In this document: one piece after another, positions 9,294-19,156 of the stretch | How the letters are laid out: each line of letters opens with the position of its first letter | How positions within the stretch are numbered: the stretch's first letter is position 1 | Source of the DNA: Candidatus Manganitrophus sp. | GTDB lineage: Bacteria; Nitrospirota; Nitrospiria; SBBL01; Manganitrophaceae | DNA length: 64,000 nucleotides | Direction: 5' to 3' | NCBI GenBank assembly: GCA_028865235.1 | Contig: CP114561.1 | Span: forward strand, 1,942,001 to 2,006,000 | Notes under the pieces: generated by a model | Told to the model about the DNA's origin: nothing | Seen by the model: the letters and a program-made list of their open reading frames with translations, nothing else | The model's database searches: none | Made by a program: the position numbers and the translations under genes

Positions 9294-10202
9294 TTAAGAA
9301 ACGATCGGCAGGCTTCCGGGCAGCTCCCGCGCCTGCTGCTCAGCATGGTAGGAGCTTCGAACCAGCGGGCCGGCCTCCACATGGGCCAGGCCCATTTTTT
9401 CGCCTTCTTTTTTCAGCAGAGCAAATTCGTCCGGGTGGACGAAACGGGCGACCGGCAGGTGTTTCGCGGTCGGCTGAAGATATTGGCCGAGGGTGAGGAT
9501 ATCGCAGCCGATCTCGACCAGATCGGCCATCACAGCCCGAACCTCATCGATCGTCTCCCCCAATCCCAGCATCAAACCGGTCTTCGTCAAGAGGCCGGCC
9601 TCCTTCGACCAGGCCAACACCTGCAGGGAGCGGTCGTACTTCGCTTGGGGACGAACATGGGGATGGAGACGGGGGACCGTCTCGGTGTTGTGGGCCAGGA
9701 TCTCGGGCCTCGCTTCAAGGACCAGATCGAGGGCCGATTTCTTTCCCTGGAAATCGGGGATCAGGACTTCGACGGTACAGTGTGTGGAGCGCTCCCGGAT
9801 CTTTCGGATCGATGCGGCGAAGATCTCGGCCCCGCCGTTTTCCAACTCATCCCGATTGACCGAAGTGACGACGACGTGACCGAGCCCCAATGCGGCGACC
9901 GCTTCGGCCAGATGGTCCGGCTCGGCGAGGTCCAGCTCGGTCGGGCGGCCGAAGGTGACGGCGCAGAAGCCGCAGCTCCGGGTGCAGATCTCCCCCAAGA
10001 TCATGAAGGTCGCCGTCCCGATGTTCCAGCACTCCCAAATATTGGGACACTGCGCCTCTTCACAGACGGTGTGAAGCTTCAAGTCTTTGACCAGTTGGCG
10101 AATCTTGAGATAGTTCGCACCGGTCTTCGGCTGGACCTTAAACCAGGGGGGAAGCCGCTCCGTCCGCTTCTGAGGGGGGGTTAAGAAATGTCGTTCAGGC
10201 AT
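9294..10202 (-). CDS. lipA: Lipoyl synthase LipA (radical SAM)
   Basis: 302 residues from the ATG at 10202. Inserts two sulfurs into octanoyl groups on E2 subunits. Auxiliary-cluster cysteines Cys47, Cys52 and Cys58 (VCEEAQCPNIWEC), radical-SAM CxxxCxxC at 73-80 (CTRSCGFC), and the C-terminal RSSYHA motif that supplies the serine ligand to the auxiliary cluster. The open frame extends upstream to 10259, but that part lies in a palindromic repeat and is not credible coding sequence. It is the last gene of the pdh operon and would lipoylate PdhC. The RBS is weak. Full family length; no damage seen. Confidence 0.93.
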   Translation of the reverse strand: MPERHFLTPPQKRTERLPPWFKVQPKTGANYLKIRQLVKDLKLHTVCEEAQCPNIWECWNIGTATFMILGEICTRSCGFCAVTFGRPTELDLAEPDHLAEAVAALGLGHVVVTSVNRDELENGGAEIFAASIRKIRERSTHCTVEVLIPDFQGKKSALDLVLEARPEILAHNTETVPRLHPHVRPQAKYDRSLQVLAWSKEAGLLTKTGLMLGLGETIDEVRAVMADLVEIGCDILTLGQYLQPTAKHLPVARFVHPDEFALLKKEGEKMGLAHVEAGPLVRSSYHAEQQARELPGSLPIVS

Positions 10203-10218
10203 AGGTGTTCTGTCACGT

Positions 10219-10274
10219 GTAGGGGCGAATCTTGTATTCGCCCATGTCCGGGCGATCACAAGGATCGCCCCTAC
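10219..10274. repeat. 56-bp double-hairpin palindrome (REP/BIME-like)
   Basis: Two hairpins in tandem: GGGCGAAT/ATTCGCCC (10223-10243, loop CTTGT) and GGGCGATC/GATCGCCC (10250-10270, loop ACAAG), separated by ATGTCC. The outer ends GTAGGGGCGA and TCGCCCCTAC are also complementary, and so are the loops, so the whole element can form a cruciform. It lies between lpdA and lipA. Confidence 0.75.
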
Positions 10275-10298
10275 GAAAATAAAAAAATTACGTCTTTA

Positions 10299-11699
10299 TC
10301 AATAATGAATCGCCTCGCCAAAGATGGCGCCGCCTGCTTCCATCACCGCCTCGGAAAGGGTCGGATGCGGATGGACCGCTTGTTTCAGCTCCTGCGCGGT
10401 CGCTTCCACCGTCTTCGCCAGGACGAACTCGCCGATCAGCTCCGTCGCCTCCGGTCCGATGATGTGGGCGCCGAGAATCTCGCCGTACTGCGCGTCGGCG
10501 ACGACTTTGACGAACCCTTCGGTCTCGCCGAGCGCAACCGCCCGGCCGTTGGCGGACAGAGGATATTTCGCCACCTTGATTTCATGGCCCGCCTCGCGCG
10601 CCTTCTCTTCGGTTAAACCGACGGAGGCGACCTCCGGATGGCAATAGACCGCGCTGGGGATGTTGAGAAGATCGACCGGCGGCCGCTCGATTCCGGCGAT
10701 CGACTCGACGACCGAGACCCCCTGCGCCATCGCCCCATGCGCCAGCGCGGGCCGGGTCGTCACGTCGCCGAGGGCGAAGACATTCAGCACGTTCGTCCGC
10801 ATCCGCTCATCGACCTGAATCAACCGGCGCTTTTCATCGATCGCCACACCGATCGTTTCCAATCCGATCCCCTCGATGTTCGGCGCCCGGCCGATGGCGA
10901 CCAGAATCGCCTCGGTCGTCAGGGTCTTTCCCCCTTCCGCCGTTTGCAACTCGATGGCAAAGCCGCCGTTCTGATCTTTGATCGGCCCGACGCGGGTCTT
11001 TGTGAAGATCTCGATCCCCCGCTTCTTGAAGCTTCGCTCCAGCAGCGTCGTGACCTCACGGTCTTCCAGAGGAAGCAAAGAAGGCATCATCTCGACGATG
11101 GTCACCTTGGCCCCGTAGACCGAGTAGACATAGGCGAACTCCACACCGATCGCTCCGCCGCCGATAATCGTCACCGAGCGGGGAAGATCCCGGAGCAGCA
11201 GCGCCTCATCGCTGGTGATCACCCGTCTTCCGTCGACATTCAGGCCCGGCAGGCTTCGCACGCGGCTCCCGGTGGCGATGATCAGCCGCTCCGCACGGAG
11301 CATTTTCTTGCCGTTCGATCCGGTCACCTCAATTTGATCGGGGGCAATGATCTTCCCGACGCCGGTGTGGATATCGACTTTGCTCTTTTTCATCACATGC
11401 TGAAGCCCGCTGTAGAGTTTCTGGATCACCTTTTTGCTTCGATCGATCGCTTGTCCATAATCAGGCCGGATGTTATCGACTTTGATCCCGAACGCTTCCG
11501 AATTTTGGATCAGAGAAAGAACTTCGGCATTCCGGATAATCGCCTTGGACGGAATGCAGCCGTGATGAAGGCAGACCCCGCCGACCGCTTCTTTCTCAAC
11601 AACGGCCACCTTCAGACCGAGCTGCCCGCCGCGGATGGCCGCAACATATCCTCCCGGCCCGCCTCCTAAGATCATGACATCGTATCTCTCGTCCGCCAC
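10299..11699 (-). CDS. lpdA: Dihydrolipoyl dehydrogenase (E3)
   Basis: 466 residues, the normal length. Reoxidises dihydrolipoyl-E2 with NAD+. FAD-binding GGGPGGYVAAIRGGQLG at the N-terminus; redox-active disulfide in GGVCLHHGCIPSKA (His-His where most E3s have Asn-x between the cysteines); NAD-binding GGGAIGVEFAYVYSVYG in mid-protein; second FAD motif VFALGDVT; catalytic His-Glu pair in HPHPTLSEAVMEA near the C-terminus. It lies 15 bp downstream of pdhC and 97 bp upstream of lipA, within the pyruvate dehydrogenase operon. Confidence 0.95.
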   Translation of the reverse strand: MADERYDVMILGGGPGGYVAAIRGGQLGLKVAVVEKEAVGGVCLHHGCIPSKAIIRNAEVLSLIQNSEAFGIKVDNIRPDYGQAIDRSKKVIQKLYSGLQHVMKKSKVDIHTGVGKIIAPDQIEVTGSNGKKMLRAERLIIATGSRVRSLPGLNVDGRRVITSDEALLLRDLPRSVTIIGGGAIGVEFAYVYSVYGAKVTIVEMMPSLLPLEDREVTTLLERSFKKRGIEIFTKTRVGPIKDQNGGFAIELQTAEGGKTLTTEAILVAIGRAPNIEGIGLETIGVAIDEKRRLIQVDERMRTNVLNVFALGDVTTRPALAHGAMAQGVSVVESIAGIERPPVDLLNIPSAVYCHPEVASVGLTEEKAREAGHEIKVAKYPLSANGRAVALGETEGFVKVVADAQYGEILGAHIIGPEATELIGEFVLAKTVEATAQELKQAVHPHPTLSEAVMEAGGAIFGEAIHY

Positions 11700-11714
11700 G
11701 TTGGACTCCTTTTC

Positions 11715-13036
11715 CTACAACGCCAAATAGAGTGGGTTCTGAATAATCTGCTTCAGCTCCTTAAGAAAGTTTGCCGCCTGGACGCCGTCGGCGACCCGGT
11801 GGTCGGTGGAGAGGGTCACCTTGACCGTCCTTCCGACCTCGATCTTGCCGTCATTCGCGATCGGCTTCTGGAGAATCGATCCAATCGCCAAGACTCCCGT
11901 TTCCGGGGGGGTGATGATCGCGCTGAACGATTCCACGTCGAACATGCCGAGGTTGGAGACGCTGAAAATGGCGCCGGTATACTCCTCCGGCTTCAATCCT
12001 TTTTCCCGGGCCCGCTTGACTTTATCCCGCACCTCACCCGAGATCTGCGCCAGGGTTTTATGATCGCAGTCGCGGATGACAGCGGTGATCACCCCATCGG
12101 GGATGCCGACGGCAAGTCCGACATCGATCGACTTCACAATTCGAACCCGGTCTCCCTGGTAGATCGAACGATACGAGGGGAACTTCTGCAACGTCAGGGC
12201 AACCGCCTTGAGGAAGAGCTCGCTCAGCGTCAGCTTGATGCCGTCGGGCGATTTTTCCATTTCCTCTTTGAAATCGAGAATCTTCCCCATGTCGATTTCG
12301 GAGGTGACGTAAAAGTGCGGGACCGGCGCCTTGCTCTGGACCATCCGCTTGGCGATCGCTTTGCGGATCATCGACAGCTCAACCTCTTCTCCCTCCGGCG
12401 CCGTCGTCTGCGGGCGCGCCTGACCGGCCGGGGCCGCGGGTGCGGCTGCCGCTTGCGCCTCGGGCACGGTTGCTTCTTCGATATCGCGCTGTGTGATCCG
12501 TCCCCCTGGACCGCTCCCTTTGATGGTCCTGAGGTCGATTCCGCGCTCCTGCGCCATTTTTCTGGCCAAGGGGGAGGCCTTGATCTCCTCACCTTCCGCC
12601 CGGGGCGGGGCGGCCGGGCGCGGGGCTTCCTTTCGTGGGGCCTCTTTTGGCGCAGGCGCTCTCACCCCAGCTTCCTCCTGGGGCGAGACCTCGGCCTGCG
12701 GCCCCGGGGGTTTCTCCCGCTCCGGAGGGGCCCCCTTCAATTCTTTTTCCGCATCCGCGGCTTTGACTCGTGTGAGAGGACCTCGTCGATGTTTTCATCC
12801 TCCCGCGCGATCAGGGCAATCAGGTCCCCAGAGGGAACGACATACCCCTCCGGAACCAGAATCTTCTTCAACGTTCCCGATGCAAAGGCCTCCAGGTCCA
12901 TCACCGCTTTGTCGGTCTCCACCTCGGCGATTGGGTCTCCGCTTTCAACCTTTTCACCTTCGTGCTTATACCATTTGAGGAGAACCCCTTCCTCCATCGT
13001 ATCGGTCAATTTCGGCATCACCACGCGATTCGCCAT
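11715..13036 (-). CDS. pdhC: Pyruvate dehydrogenase E2, dihydrolipoyl acetyltransferase (one frameshift)
   Basis: About 440 residues after repair of one missing base near 12770 (in the frame ESK-AADAEKELKGAP). One N-terminal lipoyl domain with the lipoylated Lys in VETDKAVMDLEAFASG; an Ala/Pro-rich linker; a peripheral subunit-binding domain (ASPLARKMAQERGID, GSGPGGRITQRDIE); and the catalytic acetyltransferase domain ending with DHRVADGVQAANFL (active-site His and Asp). The ATG at 13036 has GAGG 7 nt upstream. The core of the E2 cube carries acetyl groups from PdhAB to CoA. The frameshift is very likely a sequencing deletion. Confidence 0.92.
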
Positions 13037-13151
13037 AAGAACCTCATCATCTTCTATGTGGGGCCCGTGCGGTGGAGAGGCGCAAATGCGGCGCCACTCT
13101 ATCCTCCGATGCCCCACGCCCACGCTCGCACTACAGAGCCGCTCGCTTAAA

Positions 13152-14132
13152 CTACTCTAGATACATCACTTTTTTGACAGCGTGAATAATTTTTTCGGGA
13201 CTCGGAAGCGCGGCCTGTTCCAGATTCTTCGCATAAGGGATCGGCGCATCGACACCGGTCACCCGCTCGACCGGGGCGTCGAGAATATCGAGCGCCTCAT
13301 GGGTAATCCGGTCGGCAATTTCAGCGCTGACCCCGGCATAGGGCCAGGCCTCTTCCACGATCACGACACGGTTTGTCTTTCGAACGGAGTTCAAGATCGT
13401 TTCCATGTCGAGGGGACGAAGCGTCCGCGGATCGACCACTTCGGCGTCAATCCCCTGCTTCGCCAACTCCTCGGCCGTTCTCAAACACATCAAGAGCATT
13501 TTCGACCAGGCGATCAGGGTCACATCTTTTCCCTCGCGCTTTACGTCGGCGACACCGATCGGAATGGTATACTCGCCCTCCGGCACCTCCCCCATCGTTC
13601 CATAGAGGGCCTGTGCTTCAAAACAGATCACCGGGTTATCATCCCGAATGGCGCTCTTAAGAAGGCCCTTTGCATCCTTGGGAACGGAGGGGGCAATCAC
13701 CTTGAGGCCGGCGATATGACAGTAAAGCGATTCCAGACTCTGAGAGTGTTGGGCCGCCAAGCGCGCGGCGGAACCGCCGGGTCCCCGGACGACGAGCGGG
13801 ACAGTGAACTGGCCTCCCGACATCGATCGGATCTTCGCGGCGTTGTTGATGATCTGATCCATCGCCAGGATCGAAAAGTTGAAGGTCATCATCTCAATGA
13901 TCGGGCGAAGCCCGACCATCGCCGCGCCGATGCCGACGCCGGTGAAACCGGCCTCGGTGATCGGGGTGTCGATCACCCGCATGGGGCCGAACTCTTCGAG
14001 CATCCCCCGGCTGACCTTAAATGCCCCTTGATAAAACCCGACCTCCTCTCCCATTAGGAAGACTTTGTCGTCGCGGCGCATCTCCTCGCTCATGGCTTGG
14101 CCGAGCGCATCACGATAAGCAATATGGGCCAT
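13152..14132 (-). CDS. pdhB: Pyruvate dehydrogenase E1 beta subunit
   Basis: 326 residues from the ATG at 14132, chosen because GGAGGTG lies 3 nt upstream; an open extension to 14165 overlaps the end of pdhA. Pairs with PdhA to form the thiamine-diphosphate E1. MGEEVGFYQGAFKVS carries the conserved Glu that activates the aminopyrimidine of ThDP; RGPGGSAARLAAQHSQSLE and DPRTLRPLDMETI are typical of the PdhB family. It follows pdhA by 16 bp. Confidence 0.94.
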   Translation of the reverse strand: MAHIAYRDALGQAMSEEMRRDDKVFLMGEEVGFYQGAFKVSRGMLEEFGPMRVIDTPITEAGFTGVGIGAAMVGLRPIIEMMTFNFSILAMDQIINNAAKIRSMSGGQFTVPLVVRGPGGSAARLAAQHSQSLESLYCHIAGLKVIAPSVPKDAKGLLKSAIRDDNPVICFEAQALYGTMGEVPEGEYTIPIGVADVKREGKDVTLIAWSKMLLMCLRTAEELAKQGIDAEVVDPRTLRPLDMETILNSVRKTNRVVIVEEAWPYAGVSAEIADRITHEALDILDAPVERVTGVDAPIPYAKNLEQAALPSPEKIIHAVKKVMYLE

Positions 14133-14148
14133 TACACCTCCAAAAAAA

Positions 14149-15120
14149 TCATTTTGCATAAACATATTCCGTCAGGGCCTCGAGCGGCGGCTCCGGGCTC
14201 TTGTCGGCAAACTCAACCGACTCCAGAACGATGTCCTGAATCTCGCGCTCCATCTTCGAGAGCTCCTCCGGCGTAATCTCCTTTTTCTCGAGCAAGCGTT
14301 GCTGCAAGGTTAAAATCGGATCGCGCTTTTTCTGCTCGTCGATCTCCGCCTTGGTCCGGTAGTGGCCGTGGGCCGGATCGGACATCGAGTGACCCATGTA
14401 TCGATAGGTCCGCGCCTCTACAAAGATTGGTCGCTTCGAGGCCCGAACGCCTTCAATGACCTTCTTCATCTGGTTGTAAACATCGACCACGTCCATCCCG
14501 TCGATGTGATGGAACGGCATGTCATGCGCCTTGGCGGCATGGGCGATGTCGTAGAGCGCCGACGACCGCTCCACCGGGGTCCCCATCCCAAATCGGTTGT
14601 TCTCACAAATATAAACGACCGGCAATCGCCAAAGCGAGGCGAGATTCAGCGCTTCGTGAAAGTTCCCCGAGGGGACGGAGCCTTCCCCGAAAAAGCAGAG
14701 GACCACCTGATCCTTTTTCTCGTATTTCATGGCGAAGCCGATCCCCGTCGCCACGGGGATATGCCCGCCGACGATGGCGTAGCCTCCCATGAAATTTTTG
14801 CTAGCATCGAAGAGATGCATCGAGCCCCCCATCCCCTTCGACACCCCGGTCGCTTTTCCGAACAACTCCGCCATGACCCGCTTCGGCTCCAACCCGCGGG
14901 CCAGAGCATGTCCATGGTCCCGATAGGCGGTGACGATATAATCATCCGGATTCGCCGCCCCGATCGCCCCGACCGCTACCGCTTCTTCGCCGATGTAGAG
15001 ATGGCAAAAACCGGCGATTTTTCCGAGGGCGTACATCTCGGCCGCTTTCTCCTCGAATCGACGGATCAGAATCATCTGCCGAAGAAATTCGATGAGCGGC
15101 GGTTTTTGTTTGGAAGTCAT
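14149..15120 (-). CDS. pdhA: Pyruvate dehydrogenase E1 alpha subunit
   Basis: 323 residues from the ATG at 15120 with AAGGAG upstream. Binds ThDP-Mg2+ through GEGSVPSGNFHEALNLAS and YICENNRFGMGT (GDG-type motif read here as GEG). YRDHGHALARG and GHSMSDPAHGHYRTKAEI are the usual active-site and phosphorylation-loop segments of E1 alpha. First gene of the pdhA-pdhB-pdhC-lpdA-lipA operon, with a sigma70-like promoter about 110 nt upstream. The complex converts pyruvate to acetyl-CoA. Confidence 0.94.
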   Translation of the reverse strand: MTSKQKPPLIEFLRQMILIRRFEEKAAEMYALGKIAGFCHLYIGEEAVAVGAIGAANPDDYIVTAYRDHGHALARGLEPKRVMAELFGKATGVSKGMGGSMHLFDASKNFMGGYAIVGGHIPVATGIGFAMKYEKKDQVVLCFFGEGSVPSGNFHEALNLASLWRLPVVYICENNRFGMGTPVERSSALYDIAHAAKAHDMPFHHIDGMDVVDVYNQMKKVIEGVRASKRPIFVEARTYRYMGHSMSDPAHGHYRTKAEIDEQKKRDPILTLQQRLLEKKEITPEELSKMEREIQDIVLESVEFADKSPEPPLEALTEYVYAK

Positions 15121-15228
15121 ATTGCATTCTCCTTGAAGGTGGGAATCGCGTCGCAGCAATCAAGCCCTGCGAGGGGGGATTACCGAGGCGGATGGAAGTA
15201 TCGATTTCATTGAATTGAAACTAAAAAA

Positions 15229-15257
15229 ATTCTAGCAGGTTTGACTCCAAAAATCAA
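15229..15257 (-). promoter_or_regulatory. Sigma70-type promoter of the pdh operon
   Basis: On the minus strand TTGATT (15257-15252), 17-nt spacer, TAGAAT (15234-15229). It leaves a leader of about 100 nt before pdhA. No operator was recognised. Confidence 0.55.
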
Positions 15258-15298
15258 AAGGGGGCGCCGGGGAAAACGGAACGGAAATAGGAAAAGAT

Positions 15299-15327
15299 GT
15301 AGAGCCGTCCCGGCGGGACGGCTCTAC
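15299..15327. repeat. 29-bp near-perfect palindrome (copy 1)
   Basis: 14-nt arms GTAGAGCCGTCCCG and CGGGACGGCTCTAC around a single central G. The same design with compensating changes recurs at 37213-37241. It lies between the divergent pdh and glgC transcription units, so it is not a simple terminator for either. Confidence 0.75.
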
Positions 15328-15352
15328 CGGTGGTCGGAAACCCTAACTTGCC

Positions 15353-15382
15353 TTGACACCCTCAAAAAAAATCTGCTACGTT
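15353..15382 (+). promoter_or_regulatory. Possible promoter of the glgC cluster
   Basis: Consensus -35 TTGACA (15353-15358), 18-nt spacer, weak -10 TACGTT (15377-15382). The -10 is poor; another region between here and 15500 may be used. The rest of the 380-bp gap from 15121 holds the pdh promoter and the palindrome, with no other gene. Confidence 0.3.
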
Positions 15383-15500
15383 AGGAGTAGCTTGAACGAC
15401 TTCTGATCCTTCCAACCTGTACCTGATCGATGAGAAGAATTTCCCGCCATGCGCGCGCATTTCAAATGAATCGATTCCCTTTAACGTTTCAGAGGCGACC

Positions 15501-16719
15501 TTGAAGAGACCCAGAATGCTCGGAATGGTGTTGGCTGGCGGCCGCGGAGAGAGACTCTTCCCGTTGACCCGTGATCGAAGCAAACCTTCCGTCTCCTTTG
15601 GGGGGAAATATCGGATCATCGATTTTGTCCTCAGCAATTTTATCAACTCCGGGATTTATTCGATCTATGTCGTGGTGCAGTACAAGTCCCAATCCTTGAT
15701 CGAACATCTTCGCGCCGCCTGGCGGTTGGGGGGGCGGATCAAACACCAGTTTATCACCATCGCCCCGCCCCAAATGCGGCGCGGGGAGGTCTGGTACCGG
15801 GGAACCGCCGACGCCGTCTATCAGAATCTCCACGTCATCCGAAATTTCGACCCCGAGCTCGTGGTCGTCTTTGGCGCCGACCATATCTATCGAATGGACA
15901 TCGCCCAGATGATGGACTATCATCGGGAGCGGGAGGCCGACGTCACGGTGGCGGCGATTCCGGTGCCGATCGAGTCAGCCCATCGGTTCGGTGTCATCAA
16001 AGTAAATAAAGAGGGTCGGATCATCGGCTTTTTGGAAAAACCGAAAGATCCCCCTCCGATGCCGGGCAACCCTAAATTCGCCTACGCTTCGATGGGAAAC
16101 TATCTTTTCAACAGAGACATTTTGATGGAGGCCCTCTCGCACGACGCCAAGCGGCACAGTGAACATGACTTCGGCCGGACGATTATCCCCGAACTCTTTC
16201 CGGAGGGAGGGTCTTTGCATATGATTTCAGCCAAAACGAGATCCCGGGGCTGAAAAAATACGAAGAGCGGGGCTACTGGCGCGATGTCGGAAGCATTCAG
16301 GCCTATTACGATGCGCACATGGACCTATTGGGAGAGCATCCCCGGTTTGACCTGAACAACCTCGAATGGCCGATCCTCTCCGATGCGGTGAACGCGCCGG
16401 CGGCGCGGATGATGGGGGGCGAGGTGGTCGACTCCTTTATCGGGGAAGGAAGCATCATCAGGGGGGCCAAGGTGAAGCGGTCCATCATCGGGAGGGGGTC
16501 GTGCTCGAAGCGGGGTCCGAGGTGGAAGAGTCCATTCTCTTTGACTTTTGTGAGGTCGGATCGGGCTGCCGGATCAAACGGAGTATCATCGACCGGTTCA
16601 ATCTCATCAAGCCGGGAGAAGAGATCGGCTACGATCTGGAGCGGGACAAACAGCGGTTCACGGTGAACAACAAAGGGGTGGTGACGATTCCACGCGCCCC
16701 GACACGGTTCTTCTACTGA
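15501..16719 (+). CDS. glgC: Glucose-1-phosphate adenylyltransferase (two frameshifts)
   Basis: About 406 residues after repair. Makes ADP-glucose, the donor for glycogen synthesis. MVLAGGRGERLFPLTRDRSKP is split here as AGGRGERLFPLT and RDRSKPSVSFGGKYR; substrate motifs HRFGVIKVNKEGRI and GFLEKPKD follow; the C-terminal half is a left-handed beta-helix (SIIRGAKVKRSIIGRG, then VEESILFDF). A TTG start at 15501 behind AGAGG gives the usual N-terminus; the ATG at 15516 is possible. Breaks: near 16220 (LHA-YDFSQNEIPGLKKYEERG expected) and near 16497, where five G should be six. Both fit sequencing deletions. Confidence 0.9.
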
Positions 16720-16738
16720 CAGAGGCTGGGGGCCTAAA

Positions 16739-18171
16739 ATGACAAGTGAGAAGCAAAGAATCAAATTCGGGACGTCGGGCTGGCGTGGAATTCTAGCGGA
16801 AGATTTTACTTTCGATCGCGTCCGGGTGGTTGCACAAGCGATCGCCGACTATTTGAACCAAAATCGAGGAGACTCTCCGCCTCAGGTGATCGTCGGCTAT
16901 GACACCCGTTTCCTGGGAAAACGCTTTGCGGAAGCGGTCGCCTCGGTTCTCGCCGGCAATGGCATCGCCGCGATCCGATCGACCGATCCGGTTCCGACGC
17001 CGGTCGTCTCCTTTGAAATTCTGCAACGCAAGCTCTCAGGGGGGATCAATGTCACCGCCAGCCACAATCCCCCGGAGTGGAATGGCCTGAAATTCTCCCC
17101 CTCCTGGGGAGGACCGGCCTTGCCGGAGACGACGCGGCAAATCGAAGAGCGGGCCAACGCCCTTTTGAAGGAGCCGAACGCGATTCGGACACTCGCGCGC
17201 GCCGAAGCGGAGAAACAGGGACTTTGGCAAGACGAACGGATCGGTGATGTTTACCGGGAGAAGGTCTCCCGTCTCCTCGACCGGTCGGCCTTTGAGCAGG
17301 GGAAGCTTCGCGTGGCGGTCGATCCCTTCTGGGGAACCTCCCTCGGATATCTCGACCGGATTCTGCTCGGGATGGGGGCGACAATCGATCTGATCCATGA
17401 CGAGCGGAACCCGACCTTCGGCGGCATCCGCCCAGACCCGGAGGGGGAAAGCCTCTCGGAGCTCATCGTGAAAACGCGGGAAGGGAATTATGCTCTCGGT
17501 CTGGCGACCGATTGCGACGCGGACCGATTTGGAATTCTCGACCGGGGGCGTCCCGGTCGTGCCGAATTACATTATCGCCCTCCTCGTTGATTACCTGGTC
17601 ACCGACCGAAAATGGACCGGGAAGATCGCCCGTAGTGTGGCCACCTCTCATCTGGTCGACGCCGGTTGCGCGGCACCACGGATTGGAGATCATTGAGACG
17701 CCGGTCGGCTTTAAATATATCGGCGAGCTGATCGCAAAAAATGAAATTCTCTTGGGAGGCGAGGAAAGCGGCGGCATCTCGATCCGGGGTCACCTCCCGG
17801 AGAAAGACGGCATTCTCACCTGCCTTCTTGTTGCGGAGATGGTCGCCAAACGCAAGCGTCCCATTCGAACGATGCTGGACGATCTTTTCCGGCGGGTCGG
17901 CGCCTTCTCTCCGCTGCGGCGCGATTTGCATCTCTCGGAAAAGGGCCGGGAACGGGTCGCCGCTCTGCTGAAGAGCCCGCCTGCTACAATAGAAGGAAAG
18001 AAAGTGATCTCTACCTCCACGCTCGATGGAACGAAATTCTTCCTGGAGGGAGGAAGTTGGGTGTTGATCCGCCCCTCTGGAACCGAGCCGGTGGTACGGA
18101 TCTATGTCGAAACCGCAGAAGAGAAGGCGTCGGAGCGTTTGGCGGGAAGCTGCCAGGCCCTGATCGAGTAG
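16739..18171 (+). CDS. Phosphoglucomutase/phosphomannomutase family (two frameshifts)
   Basis: About 478 residues once repaired. Interconverts hexose-1- and 6-phosphates, feeding GlgC. FGTSGWRG at the N-terminus; catalytic phosphoserine in NVTASHNPPEWNG; metal-binding loop ATDCDADRFG (Cys where most have Gly); sugar-binding GGEESGGISIRG; phosphate-binding RPSGTEPVVRIYVE at the C-terminus. Breaks near 17545, where a G run has five instead of seven, and near 17663, where one G is extra (HLVDAVARHHGLEI expected). It lies 19 bp after glgC and 4 bp before the ROK gene. Confidence 0.88.
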
Positions 18172-18175
18172 AGCG

Positions 18176-19156
18176 ATGGACCGGTTATCAACCTGCGTTA
18201 TTGGAATCGACTTGGGAGGGACCTACATCAAGGGGGCGGCACTCGACCTGACCGGACAGATCCTCTCGGAAGGGAAGATCGCGACGGAAGTCGCCCAGGG
18301 CAAGAGCGGGTCCTCAACAACGTGACCGGCCTCATCGCCGATCTATGCAAAATGAGCGGCGGACGATCGCTGGCCGGCGTCGGTCTGGGGGTTCCCGGCG
18401 CGCTCGATTTCAAAGAGGGCCGGATCATTGAATCGCCTAATTTCCCCGGATGGGATAATTTCCCGATCCGCTCCCAGGTCGAGAAGGCGGTCGGCGTTCC
18501 GGTCGTCATCGAAAATGACGCCAGTGCGGCGGCGATGGGAGAGCGCTGGGTCGGGGCCGCGCAGAACGTCGATAACTTCCTTCTCATTACGCTCGGCACC
18601 GGGGTCGGCGGCGGATTGGTGCTGGGTGGTAAACTATGGCCTGGAGAAACGGGGAAAGCGGGAGAGATCGGTCATATGAAGATCACCCCCGATGGCCCCC
18701 CTGCGGATGCGGCTCAACGGGCTGTCTGGAGGTTTACGCCTCTTCCACCGCCTTGGTTCGAATGGCAGAGGAAGAGTGGCGCCGGGGCAGAGGGAGCGCC
18801 GCGCCGCCCGCAGCGTGGATCACCTCCTCCGGTCTCGCCGATGCGGCGGAGCAGCATCATCCGATTGCGGAAGCGGCCTTTCGGAAAATGTCCTATTACC
18901 TCGGCATTGGAATCGCGAACGTGGCCAACCTGCTCGACATTCACCATTTCATCCTTTCGGGCGGGGTCAGCAACGCCTTTCACCTCTTCGAAGAACCACT
19001 CCGACAGGAGGTGGCCCGTCGCGCCTTCGGCATGACGCCGGAGGAGGCCCTCAAGCGGATCATCATTCGAAGGGCGCTTCTCGGCGAGAGCGCCGGCATG
19101 ATCGGGGCCGGGCATCTGGTCCACTTAGCCGCGAAGGAACAATGGAAAATAATTGA
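18176..19156 (+). CDS. ROK-family glucokinase (two to three frameshifts)
   Basis: About 325 residues expected. Phosphorylates glucose with ATP. N-terminal phosphate loop GIDLGGTYIKGAALD; sugar site VVIENDASAAAMGERWVGAA with the catalytic Asp; second phosphate loop LGTGVGGGLVLGG; ROK zinc site CGCGSTGCLE. Breaks near 18300, near 18700 and, by frame order, probably near 19140. The last would end the gene at TGA 19154-19156, overlapping the next ATG; without it the frame runs on to 19259. All three shifts are in the direction of single-base deletions. It belongs to the glgC-mutase-glucokinase-GH57 unit. Confidence 0.85.

Noticed and set aside
10203..10259. N-terminal extension of LipA
   Set aside because: The extra 19 codons are translated palindromic repeat and lack an RBS.
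10638..13160. Long open frames on the plus strand opposite lpdA and pdhC
   Set aside because: They are antisense shadows of high-GC genes, without RBS or recognisable domains.
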